Positions 22,758-32,895 of a stretch of 64,000 bases of DNA are shown here, piece by piece. The notes under the pieces were generated by a model. The model saw only the letters and a program-made list of their open reading frames with translations, had not been told where the DNA came from and did no database searches. The translations under genes were made by a program, and so were the position numbers. Every line of letters starts with the position of its first letter. The first letter of the stretch is position 1. Origin of the DNA: Pleurodeles waltl (lineage: Eukaryota; Chordata; Amphibia; Caudata; Salamandridae). The stretch spans positions 168,075,486-168,139,485 of the forward strand of contig NC_090450.1 in the NCBI RefSeq assembly GCF_031143425.1, written 5' to 3'.

Positions 22758-25586
22758 ATGGCTCGCGCGTCTGGGGAAAGGGCCCCTGCCTTCACTGCAC
22801 AGGAGTTGGAGAAGCTCGTGGACGGGGTCCTCCCCAGTACACGCTACTCTACGGTCCTCCAGACCAACAGGTAAGTACACAGGGAGCATGTTGTATGGGC
22901 TATGCCTGAGTGGAGAGGGCTTGTTGTAAGAAGGAAGGGGCCACGGTTCTGCGTGCATGATAGACTGTGAATGCATGTGCCACATGGCAAGGGTAGGGAT
23001 GTGGGCCACTCACTTCGACGGTGCAGTTGCTAATGACTTCTCTTCTTCCCCTGTACATTTCATTTAGGTTAGCGCCCACCAGAAGAAGGATATTTGGCGT
23101 GCCATCGCCAAGGACGTCCGGACCCTGGGAGTCCACCACAGACGGAGCACCCACTGCCGGAAAAGATGGGAGGACATTCGCCGCTGGAGCAAGAAGACGG
23201 CGGAGGCTCAGCTGGGGATGGCCTCCCAACGTGGAAGGGGTGCCCGTCGAACCATGACCCCCCTGATGTTCCGGATCCTGGCGGTGGCCTACCCTGAGTT
23301 GGATGGGCGCTTGAGGGCATCACAGCAGACACAAGGGGGTGAGTAGAACATCATTCTGTGGACTTTGCGCGCAGTGAAGGTGTCTGGGTGGGAGAGGAGG
23401 GCTGTGGGTTCCCCTAGGCCAGGGCGAGTTCCGTAGGCTAGGCCCCTCCGTAATGCAGGCCATGTGGCACTCCACCCCACCTCTGTAGAGTGCCAAGTAC
23501 AGGTATACATGCCCCTGTGTCATCTATGTGTGCAGATATCGACCATAGCCATGTAGGCCATATCCCAGGAACTGCATCTGTAGAGCCCAACAGCGCGGCG
23601 TAGTGCAGGGGGCTGCTGTGTCTATATTGTCCGCCAACGGTAGCGGTAAGCCATGCACTCAACCTGTCTTTCTTCTGTCGTCCTCCCCCCCATTTTGTGG
23701 TCACCCTGTTCTTGTGTGCATCAGCATCATTAGGCAGAGGTACAGTGGCACCAGAGCACGAGGGAGCTGCATCCCACATGGCCATTGAGGGCCACACCAC
23801 GAACTCAGAATACACCAGTGGGATGGAGGGCGAGGGGAGCTTCACGGCCGTCACAGGATCCGCAACCAGCGACACAGACTCGTTCTCCGATGGGAGCTCC
23901 CTTGTGGTGGCGGCAAAATCTGTGCCCCACACTTCTACAGGAACAGCCGCCACCCCCTACCAGCAACGCCCTCCCAATAGCCCCTCAGCCTTCGCCCATG
24001 CCCGCTCACCCAGGAGGGTGGGCATCACCTTTGCCCCAGGCACCTCAGCCCCTGCCCCTGTCAACTCTGCTGCCCTCAGTGAGGAGGCCATTGACCTCCT
24101 CAGGTCACTCACTGTTGGGGAGTCTACCATTTTGAATGCCATCCAGGGTGTAGAAAGGGAATTGCAACACACAAATGCATTCCTGGAGGGCATTCATTCT
24201 GGTCAGGCTGCCCTTCATCGAACCCTGCAAACTCTGGCCTCAGCACTGATGGCAGCCATTGTCCCTGTGTCTAGCCTCCCCCCTCCAACTTCCTCTACCC
24301 AGACCCAATCCCCTGTACCCCAGCCTATCCCAAGCACACCATCAGACCAGCATGCACACACCTCACCACACAATGGAAGCTCAGGCAAACATAAGCACCA
24401 CACATCCCACAGGCACTCACGCAAGCATCACACACATACAGACACACCAACATCCACTGCCTCCACTGTGTCCCCCTCCTCGTCGTCTCCCTCCTCCCTC
24501 CCAGTCTTGTCTACACTCTCACCTGCATGCACTACCACTACAGCCACTAGGTCCTGCATCAGCACACCCACCACCACACCCCGCTCGGGTACACTCACCA
24601 CCCCCACTACCATTTACACGTCCCCTGTGTCCTCTCCCAGTGTGTCTGTGACGCCCCCTCCCAAAGTACACAAACGCAGGCACACACCCACCCAACATAC
24701 ATCCACCTCACGACAGCCTCCAGCGCATGCACCTGCACCCAAAGCCACAAAAGTTACACCTCCTACAACCACCTCCTCTTCCTCCACTCCCAAACCACCT
24801 CCAGCTGCCCGTCCCAGTGTTCCTAACAAACTTTTCCTGACCAAGCTTGACCTCTTTCCCACCCCCCCTCCAATTCATAGGTCCTGTACTAGCACCTCAG
24901 CCAAAAAATCTCTGGGACCAGTGGTGCCTATTGGTAGAGGTATGTGGAGTGCACCGGGCACCAGGGCAGCCAGTGTGACACGGAGCCACAGCACAGCCAG
25001 TCCCCCCCCTGTGAAGCACCAGAAGTTGGACAGTGCCCGGCGGGAGTGGGGGAAGACTCCAGCCAGCAAAGCCACTCACAAGGGTCCCGGGGGGAGTGTC
25101 CACTCAGCTGCGACTCCTCCCAAGGTGGGGAAGGGGCAGAAGAAATCGCCAAAGTCTGGGAGGAGCAGCACGGCAGAGAAGACCGCCATCATCCCCGCTG
25201 CCCAGGAGGCCACCGCCAGCCTAATCATCACTGGCCAGGAGGCCACCGCCAGAGTCAATGCCCAGGAGGGCAGCCCGATCGTCAGTGGCCAGGAGGCCAC
25301 CGCCAGAGTCAGTGCCGAGGAGGGCAGCCCGATCGTCAGTGGCCAGGAGGCCACCGCCAGAGTCAGTGCCCTCAGTGCCCAGGAGGGCAGCCCAATCGTC
25401 ACTGGCCAGGAGGCCACCGCCAGATTCAGTGCCCAGGAGGGCAGCCCGATCGTCACTGGCCAGGACGCCACCGCCAGAGTCAGTGCCCAGGAGGGCAGCC
25501 CCATCGTCAGTGGCCAGGAGGCCACCGCCAGCCACAGCCCAGCTGCCCAGGAGGGCCCCGGCAGCCACAGCCCAGCTGCTCAATGA
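22758..25586 (+). CDS. Harbinger gene B: second Myb/SANT-like protein, open frame
   Basis: Three exons fit in phase: 22758-22870, 23073-23338 and 23725-25586 (113 + 266 + 1,862 bases, 746 codons plus stop). Donors are GTAAGT and GTGAGT; acceptors are TTAG and ATCAG. The first intron splits a Myb/SANT-like domain (about residues 11-90): FTAQELEKLVDGVL in exon 1, then KKDIWRAIAKDV and THCRKRWEDIRRW in exon 2. A short helical part follows (SLTVGESTILNAIQGVEREL). The rest is Ser/Thr/Pro/His-rich and probably disordered, and the last ~120 residues are copies of an 18-residue repeat. No nonsense or frameshift is visible, unlike the other two genes. DNA binding or a helper role is inferred from family. 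The exon boundaries are predicted by eye. Confidence 0.75.
25207..25580 (+). repeat. 54-bp in-frame coding repeat at the end of gene B
   Basis: Unit GGCCAGGAGGCCACCGCCAG plus 34 more bases recurs about six times with few changes and encodes an 18-residue unit (VSGQEATARVSAQEGSPI). The length being a multiple of three keeps the frame open through copy-number changes. One unit carries an extra 9 bases (SALSAQ), also in frame. Confidence 0.9.
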
Positions 25587-26040
25587 AGGACCACCAGCCC
25601 CAGCCCAGCTGGGCAATGAAGGACCGCCATGGCAAGCCCCGCTGAACAGGGCCAGCACCGTTGAACAGGGCAAAGACCGACATGGCAAGCACCGCTGAAC
25701 AGGTCAGAAACTGCAAACTCAAGCACCGCTGAACAGGGCAAAGACCGCCATGGCAAGCACCGCTGAACAGATCAGAAACTGCAAACTCAAGCACCGCTGA
25801 ACAGGGCAAAGACCACCATGGCAAGCACCGCTGAACAGGGCAAGCACCGCTGAACAGGGCAAAGACGCCATGGCAAGCACCGCTGAACAGGTCAGAAACT
25901 GCAAACTCAAGCACCGCTGAACAGGGCAAAGACCGCCATGGCAAGCACTGCTGAACAGGGCAAGCACCGCTGAACAGGGCAAGGACCGCTGAACAGGGCA
26001 AGGACAGCCAACTCAAGCACTGCTGGCTCATGAGCAGCAG
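25587..26040 (+). repeat. Tandem array built on CACCGCTGAACAGGGCAAAG
   Basis: Directly after the gene B stop, short units with GCCATGGCAAG, CACCGCTGAACAGG and TCAGAAACTGCAAACTCAAG alternate in a composite array with higher-order periods of about 65-110 bases. Open frames on both strands across it are by-products of the repeat. It would lie in the 3' untranslated part of a gene B transcript. Confidence 0.9.
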
Positions 26041-26071
26041 GAGCAGTGACGCAACTGGGACCGTCACGGGG

Positions 26072-27095
26072 AGAGTGATGCACTTTGGGCACCAGTTCCC
26101 CTCCAGAACCAGTGGAGACATGCATCCACTACCTCTGTCCTTGGCAGGATGAAGCACTCTGGGCACCAGTCCCCCTCCAGAACCAGTAGAGACATGCATC
26201 CACTACCTCTGTCCTGCACAGGATTAAGCACTCTGGGCACCAGTCCCCCTCCAGAACCAGTGGAGAAAGGCATCCACTACCTCTGTCCTGCACAGGATGA
26301 AGCACTCTGGGCACCAGTCCCCCTCCAGAACCAGTGGAGACATGCATCCACTACCTCTGTCCTTGGCAGGATGAAGCACTCTGGGCACCAGTCCCCCTCC
26401 AGAACCAGTGGAGAAAGGCATCCCCTACCTCTGTCCTGCACAGGATGAAGCACTCTGGGCACCAGTCCCCCTCCAGAACCAGTGGAGACATGCATCCACC
26501 CACTACCTCTGTCCTACACAGGATGAAGCACTCTGGGCACAAGTCCCCCTCTAGAACCAGTGGAGAAAGGCATCCACTACCTCTGTCCTGCACAGGATGA
26601 AGCACTCTGGGCACCAGTCCCCCTCCAGAACCAGTGGAGACATGCATCCACTCAGTCTGTCCTGCACAGGATGAAGCACTCTGGGCACCAGTCCCCCTCC
26701 AGAACCAGTGGAGAAAGGCATCCACTACCTCTGTCCTGCACAGGATGAAGCACTCTGGGCACCAGTCCCCCTCCAGAACCAGTGGAGACATGCATCCACT
26801 ACCTCTGTTCTGCACAGGATGAAGCACTCTGGGCACCAGTCCCCCTCCAGAACCAGTGGAGAAAGGCATCCACTACCTCTGCCCTGCAATGGATGAAGCA
26901 CTCTGGGCACCAGTGCCCATCCAGAACCAGTGGAGACATGCATCCACTCAGTCTGTCCTGCACAGGATGAAGCACTCTGGGCACCAGTCCCCCTCCAGAA
27001 CCAGTGGAGAAAGGCCTCCACTACCTCAGTCCTTGGCAGGATGAAGCACTCTGGGCACCAGTCCCCCTCCAGAACCAGTGGAGAAAGGCATCCAC
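26072..27095 (+). repeat. 74-bp tandem array, about 14 units
   Basis: Unit length is 74 (GATGAAGCACTCTGGGCACC, then CAGTCCCCCTCCAGAACCAG, then GTGGAGACATGCATCCACTA and CCTCTGTCCTGCACAG). Units largely alternate between GAGACATGCATCC and GAGAAAGGCATCC, giving a 148-bp higher-order dimer. Long open frames on both strands are repeat artefacts. Confidence 0.95.
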
Positions 27096-27500
27096 TTGAG
27101 AGAATGTGGCTTTGCACTTCCCAGGATTGAACAGTGGGCAACCCACCCACTGTAGAGACTTGAGAGACTGTGGCTTTGCACTTCCCAGGATTGAACAGTG
27201 GGCAACCCACCCACTGTAGAGACTTGAGAGACTGTGGCTTTGCACTCCCCAGGATTGAACAGTGGGCAACCCACCCACTGTAGAAACTTGAGAGACTGTG
27301 GCTTTGCACTCCCCAGGATTGAACAGTGGGCAACCCACCCACTTGTGAAACTTGAGAGACTGTGGCTTTGCACTCCCCAGGATTGAACAGTGGGCAACCC
27401 ACCCACTGTAGAGACTGTGGCTTTGCACTCCCCAGGATTGAACAGTGGGCAACCCACCCACTTGTGAGACTTGAGAGACTGTGGCTTTGCACTCCCCAGG
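27096..27500 (+). repeat. ~64-bp tandem array, about seven units
   Basis: Unit contains CTTGAGAGACTGTGGCTTTG, CACTCCCCAGGATTGAACAG and TGGGCAACCCACCCACTGTA. The first two units have CACTTCCCAGG; later ones CACTCCCCAGG. Two units lack the CTTGAGA part. It abuts the 74-bp array but is unrelated to it in sequence. Confidence 0.95.
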
Positions 27501-27791
27501 ATACATCAATGGGCATGGAGCCCCCTCGTGGATCTGGCGTGGTGCACTCATCCGGCTGAGGTGCCCCCCCTTCCCTTCCCCCTGAGGTGCCTGTTGTATT
27601 TGTATCTGATGCCCCAGCAGTGTTCTCTCCATTTTGATCAGGTATCTTGTGTGGGCCTCGCCCATGCATTTTGGGCCCAGTGGTCAACGGACAATGACTT
27701 GTGCATTACCTGCACTACTAATCATGGTGTATATTTTGTTTCATGTGTATATACATATATATGTATATATTTGGTTACTGTATTTTGATAT

Positions 27792-27797
27792 ATTAAA
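27792..27797 (+). terminator. Polyadenylation signal candidate for gene B
   Basis: ATTAAA follows a TATATATA-rich stretch and is the first plausible + strand signal after the tandem arrays. Its use would give gene B a 3' untranslated region of more than 2 kb. Confidence 0.35.
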
Positions 27798-27987
27798 ATG
27801 CTTCCACTCATTTCCTTTTGTCTTTGCATTCTTCCGGGAGGGTTGGGGGTTGTTACTGTAATGTTTGGATATGCATTGGTGTGTGTGTTGTATTGGGTGA
27901 GGAGTCGGGGTGGGGGTGGGGGTGTTGCGTGTGTGTGTCCCTATGTTTTTCCCTCCCCCTCCCATATGTCGTAGGTGCAGTACTCAC

Positions 27988-28070
27988 CGTTGTCTTCGCC
28001 ACCGGCGTTGATGATCGTCGTACAGGAGCAGGAAGACTAGGGCAGGAAGGATATGGAGTTCAGTCTCCAT
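27988..28070 (-). CDS. Transposase first exon
   Basis: On the minus strand an ATG at 28070 in ACCATGG context opens 27 codons plus 2 bases, starting METELHILPALVFLLL and ending in an Arg-rich run, then GTGAGTAC. Without splicing the frame stops at once (TGA). The two spare bases fit the phase of the acceptor at 22308, and the joined frame continues in the transposase frame for 16 codons to the first nonsense codon. Short Arg-rich leaders are common in HARBI1-like proteins. The exon lies about 305 bases inside the right end. It was too short to stand out as an open frame. Confidence 0.7.
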
Positions 28071-28354
28071 GGTGTCGTCGTTCCTCGTGGAGTGTGTAGA
28101 GGTGAGCATTTTCCCTTTGAAATGGCTTTTTCTGCCGTGTTTTTACCCGCGGTGAATCCTCCCCGGAAAAGGTGGCGGATTGGTAGGTTGTGATACTGTG
28201 GGCGGTACATTGTCTTCCGCCTGTCTGTTGGCAGTGACCGCCGCGCTGTTTGTTTGTACCGCCGTGGCGGTCGGAGTGTTAAAGTGGCTGTCTTTGTTGG
28301 CGGTTTCCGCCACGGTCATAATTCCCATTTTTTTACGACCGCTTTAACACCATA

Positions 28355-28376
28355 CGCCAGGGTTGTTATGACCCCC
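28355..28376 (-). repeat. Right terminal inverted repeat of the Harbinger element
   Basis: Read on the minus strand it is GGGGGTCATAACAACCCTGG, matching the left end with a few changes, and is followed by the ATA target duplication. Multiple ACCGCC/GGCGGT motifs lie just inside it (about 28180-28315). Confidence 0.85.
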
Positions 28377-28379
28377 ATA

Positions 28380-29859
28380 GTGCTCCCTCACAAAATCAAT
28401 ATTCAGTGTTTCAAACGTAATTAAAAACACACACAATAGAAATGCAAATGCTTTAATTTGCATGTAACTCCTGCAAACTATTCTTCAACATTAAAGGTAG
28501 AGAACACATAGAGAGAATTTTATGACGAAACATTGCAATGAAATATTTGTGAAAATAAGTGCAAATAGTGCATGAAAACCCACTGCTGAATCTCTTTACA
28601 GATTGAGAAATTAGACAACAAATTGTCTAATTAGTTTGTAAGAAATTGTTTGGATTGAGACCAGGGAAAGCAAAGTCCTCGTACTTTTAACCCTATACTA
28701 AAAAGCACTTGGATCTTATGAGGACTTGCAAATCATGAGGAAAACGAACCATGAATCAGCTGATAGCAAGATACAGGAAGATGGACGACTTATGAATTGT
28801 CCAAGACGCTAGTAGCCTACTGTTCTAGAAATGTTTCTCAAAGCCCGGGTCCCCAATATTTCCTAGTGGGCAAGTGGAAGACAGTGGAAGACTTCTGAAT
28901 CCATGCTGGCAGTGTTGCCCCCCGCACTGGTGCACAAACATTTTGCCCTTCCTGGTACAGAGATCTGTCCATGCCACACCACTGACCTGCCAGGAGGAAA
29001 TCTCTGTCTTATTCGACCCAACCATCTGCCAGAATCCGGGTTGTACTGCAAGTGCTGCCGAGTGCGGCTCCTCTTTGTGTGCTGGTAAGCCGCTCTGTAC
29101 CCCAGGCTCATCACGCAAGAGCCAAGCTCCTCCTGCTGCTCCCTGGTGAGGGAGCAATTCTTTTCAGATAGAAGAAATAGGAGATAGAAAATAATCTTGT
29201 GGCTGAAAAAAAATATTTTTTATAATTGTCAAGTTGCATGTGTTGTCATCTCCTTATCCTTTATAATGCTCGGACAAACCATTGATATCCACCACATTGC
29301 ATCCCTGGTGTGGAGAACAATAACGGGTCATCCAATACATTTAAAACAAAAAAATTATTCAGGTGCAAGCATTTTCTTTTTAAAACTGAAGGTTGGGATG
29401 TGAGGGAAGAGATTGCTTCACATCTTGAGTTTGTTATTTGTTTCCTGTGGTTTACAGTGCTCACAGCATGCTAGTGTCACAGTAAACAGACTGCTCCATT
29501 AGGCTTGAGTGCCTTTCTATTAGATTGGTGCTTGGGGTGGCTACAGATATGCCATTTGAGCATTAATACCTGTGAGACAGGTAGCACTGGATAGGGGACT
29601 GTGTCATCCACTAGAAAGCAAGGAAAATACTTTATGTTGGAATGGCCTACCTGGGCATTAGCAAGTGCTCCCCCATGGAGATGATGTAAAATCTCTCACA
29701 ATGAAATTAATTTTAGCTTATAACCTTCATGATGAATATGATTTTTGTCTCCTGCCTGTCTAGATTTAGAGAGCCCACTCAGATCATTTTTGTTTGAGCC
29801 CTAAGAGATCCAAACTTAAGAATATCTTGCCATATTTCACTGCCTTCATCGCTGGAAGA
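28380..29859. other. Unassigned stretch
   Basis: No supported gene. Overlapping open frames at 28825-29157 on both strands include a Cys-rich + strand reading (CTASAAECGSSLCAGKPLC), but with no start context or matching family I can name. The rest is AT-rich. Confidence 0.3.
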
Positions 29860-29897
29860 AACGTTTGTGGAGCGGTTTATAAATAAATAAAGAGTAA
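29860..29897 (+). repeat. LINE-type 3' tail (L2/CR1-like)
   Basis: GAGCGGTTTATAAATAAATAAA resembles the 3' end of vertebrate L2/CR1-group elements, and the L2/CR1-like LINE near 56.93 kb ends in the similar GCGCTTTATAAATAAA on its own strand. Upstream sequence is too decayed to define the element. Confidence 0.45.
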
Positions 29898-32597
29898 AAC
29901 ACACTCAACATTTGCTTTTTGGTCTGATCAGCTATCTGCTGGGTTTCAGAGAGCATGAAATGGGCTAAAGGCCAAATTATTGACTGATTCCCTAATCAGT
30001 GAACAACATTCTAAATGTGCTTTCCTGTGTAACTGTGGATAAGGCATAATATTAAAATATTCAGTGTTAAAACATATTGAATAGACAAACAGTCTTCTGT
30101 TATTGTTTGGAAATAAATAATGTTAATTACATTTTATTGAAAGCATGTGCCATTAGCCATTAATATAGAATACATGGCCATAATTTGTTTAATTTAGTTT
30201 TTTAAACGAGAGGGGAGAGGCTCATGCAGCAGTTTGATTTATTTAAATTATACAACATGAGGAGTAGGCAATATGATTGATATTCAGTCTTCAAAATGCA
30301 AATGATGTCACAAGTCAAGGCCGCTTGTCCTTGCGAAGGAGCTGGGAAAGTGTGGGGAAAATACACAAGGAAAGGATTCGTAAATGGGGGCACACAAAAG
30401 CATACATTCATTAAAAGTAAAAGAAAACAGAAATATGGACCATGATTTCTATTGCTAGTGACTAGTATGTTATTGATTGCCCTAATGTAGAATCGCTGTA
30501 ACCAACAATCTTTGCGGAAGGTCAAAGAAAAATGAATGTGAACTGTCATTCAAATAGTAGAGATATTTCCTAGTCTGCTTACAGATATACCTAACAGCAA
30601 AGATACAGAAACTAAATTAAGAAATGCAAGGGGCTGAAACGAGGGCTCTTCAATGTTGCTATGAAGAAAAGGTGAAACAAAATGTCAGGGCCCGCAAACA
30701 AGCAAGTTAGGAGATGAGAAAAAGTAGGAAAAATGTATTTGCTGGTGACTTTAAATCATGTCCAATTTACTAAATTCCATTTATCCCATCATTGTTTGTC
30801 TGATTACAGTCTATTGTAAAAACAAATTCAGGATTTCTAATAGGAGAGAGAAGTCAGAGGTAATTTTCACACAATGCCAAATACAATTACCAAAAATTGA
30901 CAAGCATTTGCTATGCAACAGGTCCTGCGTTTGCCCGAGTTAGAGCTATTTGCATTTTAAACTCCTAACTGGACTTTTCTTGCCACCGAAACTAAAAATT
31001 AAAACAGTTTTATGTAAGCGAACCAACACCCACGATGAAGCGTGACGGAGACACACAAAAGCAAACTGAATTTCGCTCGCAGTGAAACGTATCGGCAAAA
31101 GTGCAATTATCCATGATACCTGCAAAAGTTCAGTCAGCCAGGTAACAGGGTCAATGTCATGCACAGCGCTCGACTACTGCCCAGCTGCCTGCGAAATAAA
31201 GAAGAAAAGTAGTCCAAAAACCATACGGTTAACGTGGAGCCTCATATGTTTTCAGTAGCAGGCTGGTGGGCTCTGGAAAAGTCATGACATATGCATGCCT
31301 TTCACTAATGAAATAAAGCGAATTGTAAAAGGCAAGCCCACAAACCAACCAAACTCATGGGCATGGTTAAAAGCCCATAGAGAGATTACACTAGGGACAG
31401 AGCGCTTTGCACTCAACTCTAAAAAGTCTCAATTCTCTAGTTAGGGTTGACAATCTTTAAACAACAAACAAACTCAGAATCTCAAATTGAAAGAAGATGT
31501 TATGCCATCAAGACATCAATCTTTTCCAAGATCTATTTTTCTGAAACCTTTGATTTGCACCTCAGGAAACAATAAAGCAGAATCTTAATTGTTTAATTTG
31601 GGGTTATACAAATGAAGGCTCAAAGCCAGTTACAATTAAGGGGAAACACCAAACCAGCACTACATAAATGAGTTATTTGTCACTGAAGAAAAAATACAAT
31701 TTAATAGGCATGGTTAGTATCTTACAATTAATGGATATGCAGGTGAGTTAAATGTTGCTATTTACCCAGAAGAAAGTATGAATATGTTACCAAACATGAG
31801 TTGACATGTTGCTTTGTATGCATAGAAGCATTGAAACATAAAAAAATAAATACTTTCAAGTTTAATTCTTGTTGGAGCCTCTCACATTTTTTTAAGTTTA
31901 AGATTCAGATGCCACTGGCACACAACTCCCATTAAAGACCCAAATATACAAACCCCAGTTTAGGCCACAAGATCCCATCACAACCCCCTTGTCTACAAAA
32001 CTCATGCCACACCAAATACCTGCAAGTCCCTTCATGTGCCTGAGATCCAAAGCCTCATTGTAGGCCACAGGTCCCAATTATCATAGAAAGCCCCAGGCCT
32101 CCAATACCCATTATCGGTAAGGCAATATGATGTTGCAGTATTTGTACCTCACAAATGTGTACAGTCATCCTCAAAACTATGCCAAATCAGTTAAGGTTTG
32201 CAAGATTCTCTGCAGGGCGTTTGGAACTTTTTCAGTGGTTTAATATCATCAACACCTAACCTCCAACATTTGTAGGCTAGTGGGATTTTAAATAGCTTTC
32301 TGTCCCATATACTCTGAGTCGTCTGTGATCAAAACGAACTTATGAACAAAACGCTCCTGTGATATGACTGTATGTTGCAAGCATACATGACTATACTTTT
32401 AAAGACAGAGTTATCCGACTATTTCTCTCATAATTGCCTGCAGCTGCCCTCTTATTATTACCCCACTCTTACAACTCTTCTTTTCACTGCTTTTCAATTT
32501 TTTATCACCTTTGCATGCTAATTGTTTTTTCTTTGTTTTTTTTTTTAATTTTCTTTGCGTTTTTTTATTTCATATTTTCGTTTTTCTATTTATTCAG
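29898..32597. other. Unassigned AT-rich stretch
   Basis: No gene, array or mobile element recognised over 2.7 kb. Short open frames lack motifs. A long T-rich run at 32524-32594 leads into the exon-like segment that follows. Confidence 0.35.
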
Positions 32598-32889
32598 TCA
32601 ACATGGCAGAGCATGGCAAGAATACAGTGCCCTCATCATGTGTAACCTATTTTCAACAGAGGAGGGGTCAACTCATTAGTTTTGCCATGCAAGCATCTCC
32701 CCAGTGCTAAGTGGAATTGGCAGTCTATGGAAGAGGTACGTCGATTCTCAAAGGTGGGCCCGCTGGTAAAGTTTGTACAGCGACTTGCACAAGATCAGAA
32801 GCAAGCATGTTTCAAGAGCCACGTCAATGGCCAATGGTCGCGAGGAGGACCACTGCATCACATCATGCATCTGGCACGAAGGTATGGTG
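32598..32889 (+). other. Exon-like segment, unknown
   Basis: A strong polypyrimidine tract ending TTTATTCAG (to 32597) precedes 292 bases that end in TGG/GTAAGT (donor from 32890). One + strand frame (32682 onwards) stays open to the donor and is rich in Lys/Arg/His, but no family is recognised. It could be an exon of a noncoding RNA or of a host gene, or chance. Confidence 0.25.
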
Positions 32890-32895
32890 GTAAGT

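Larger units (their letters stand above)
21274..28070 (-). pseudogene. Harbinger transposase (HARBI1-like DDE nuclease), two exons, disabled
   Basis: The main exon is 22308-21274. It carries NIIGAIDGTHV (first catalytic Asp), WLLGDSGYP (second Asp) and IERTFGLLKARF (Glu), the DDE triad of PIF/Harbinger transposases, and ends in an acidic tail (DSDEEEAEEENID). An N-terminal exon lies 5.7 kb upstream at 28070-27988. Its donor (GTGAGT) and the acceptor TTCCTAG before 22308 join in phase, so the basic RRWRRQ end of exon 1 runs into RHRPLGHVRRWR. The chemistry of the family is cut-and-paste of the element with 3-bp TWA-like targets. Lesions: TGA at 22257-22259, TAA at 22071-22073, and a 1-base frameshift near 21565 between the second Asp and the Glu. 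The intron contains all of gene B on the other strand. Confidence 0.85.
18698..28376. mobile_element. PIF/Harbinger DNA transposon with three genes
   Basis: The 9,679-bp element begins GGGGGTCATTACAACATTGG and ends as its imperfect inverted complement, flanked by ATA on both sides (18695-18697, 28377-28379), a 3-bp duplication as expected for PIF/Harbinger. It carries a DDE transposase gene on the minus strand and two Myb/SANT-like genes on the plus strand. Known autonomous Harbinger elements usually carry one transposase and one Myb-like helper. Here gene B is nested within the transposase intron. Four tandem arrays occupy 25.2-27.5 kb. Transposase and gene A are disabled; gene B is open. 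The terminal repeats have diverged, so the insertion is not recent. Confidence 0.9.

Noticed and set aside
26072..27500. CRISPR-like regular direct repeats
   Set aside because: Repeats are contiguous tandem units of 64-74 bases without unique spacers, inside a eukaryotic transposon.
26351..27687. Long minus-strand open frames, up to 320 codons
   Set aside because: They are by-products of the 74-bp and 64-bp arrays; several frames are open at once and none has a domain.
28825..29157. Cys-rich open frames as a host exon
   Set aside because: Frames are open on both strands, the splice context is weak and no family is recognised.
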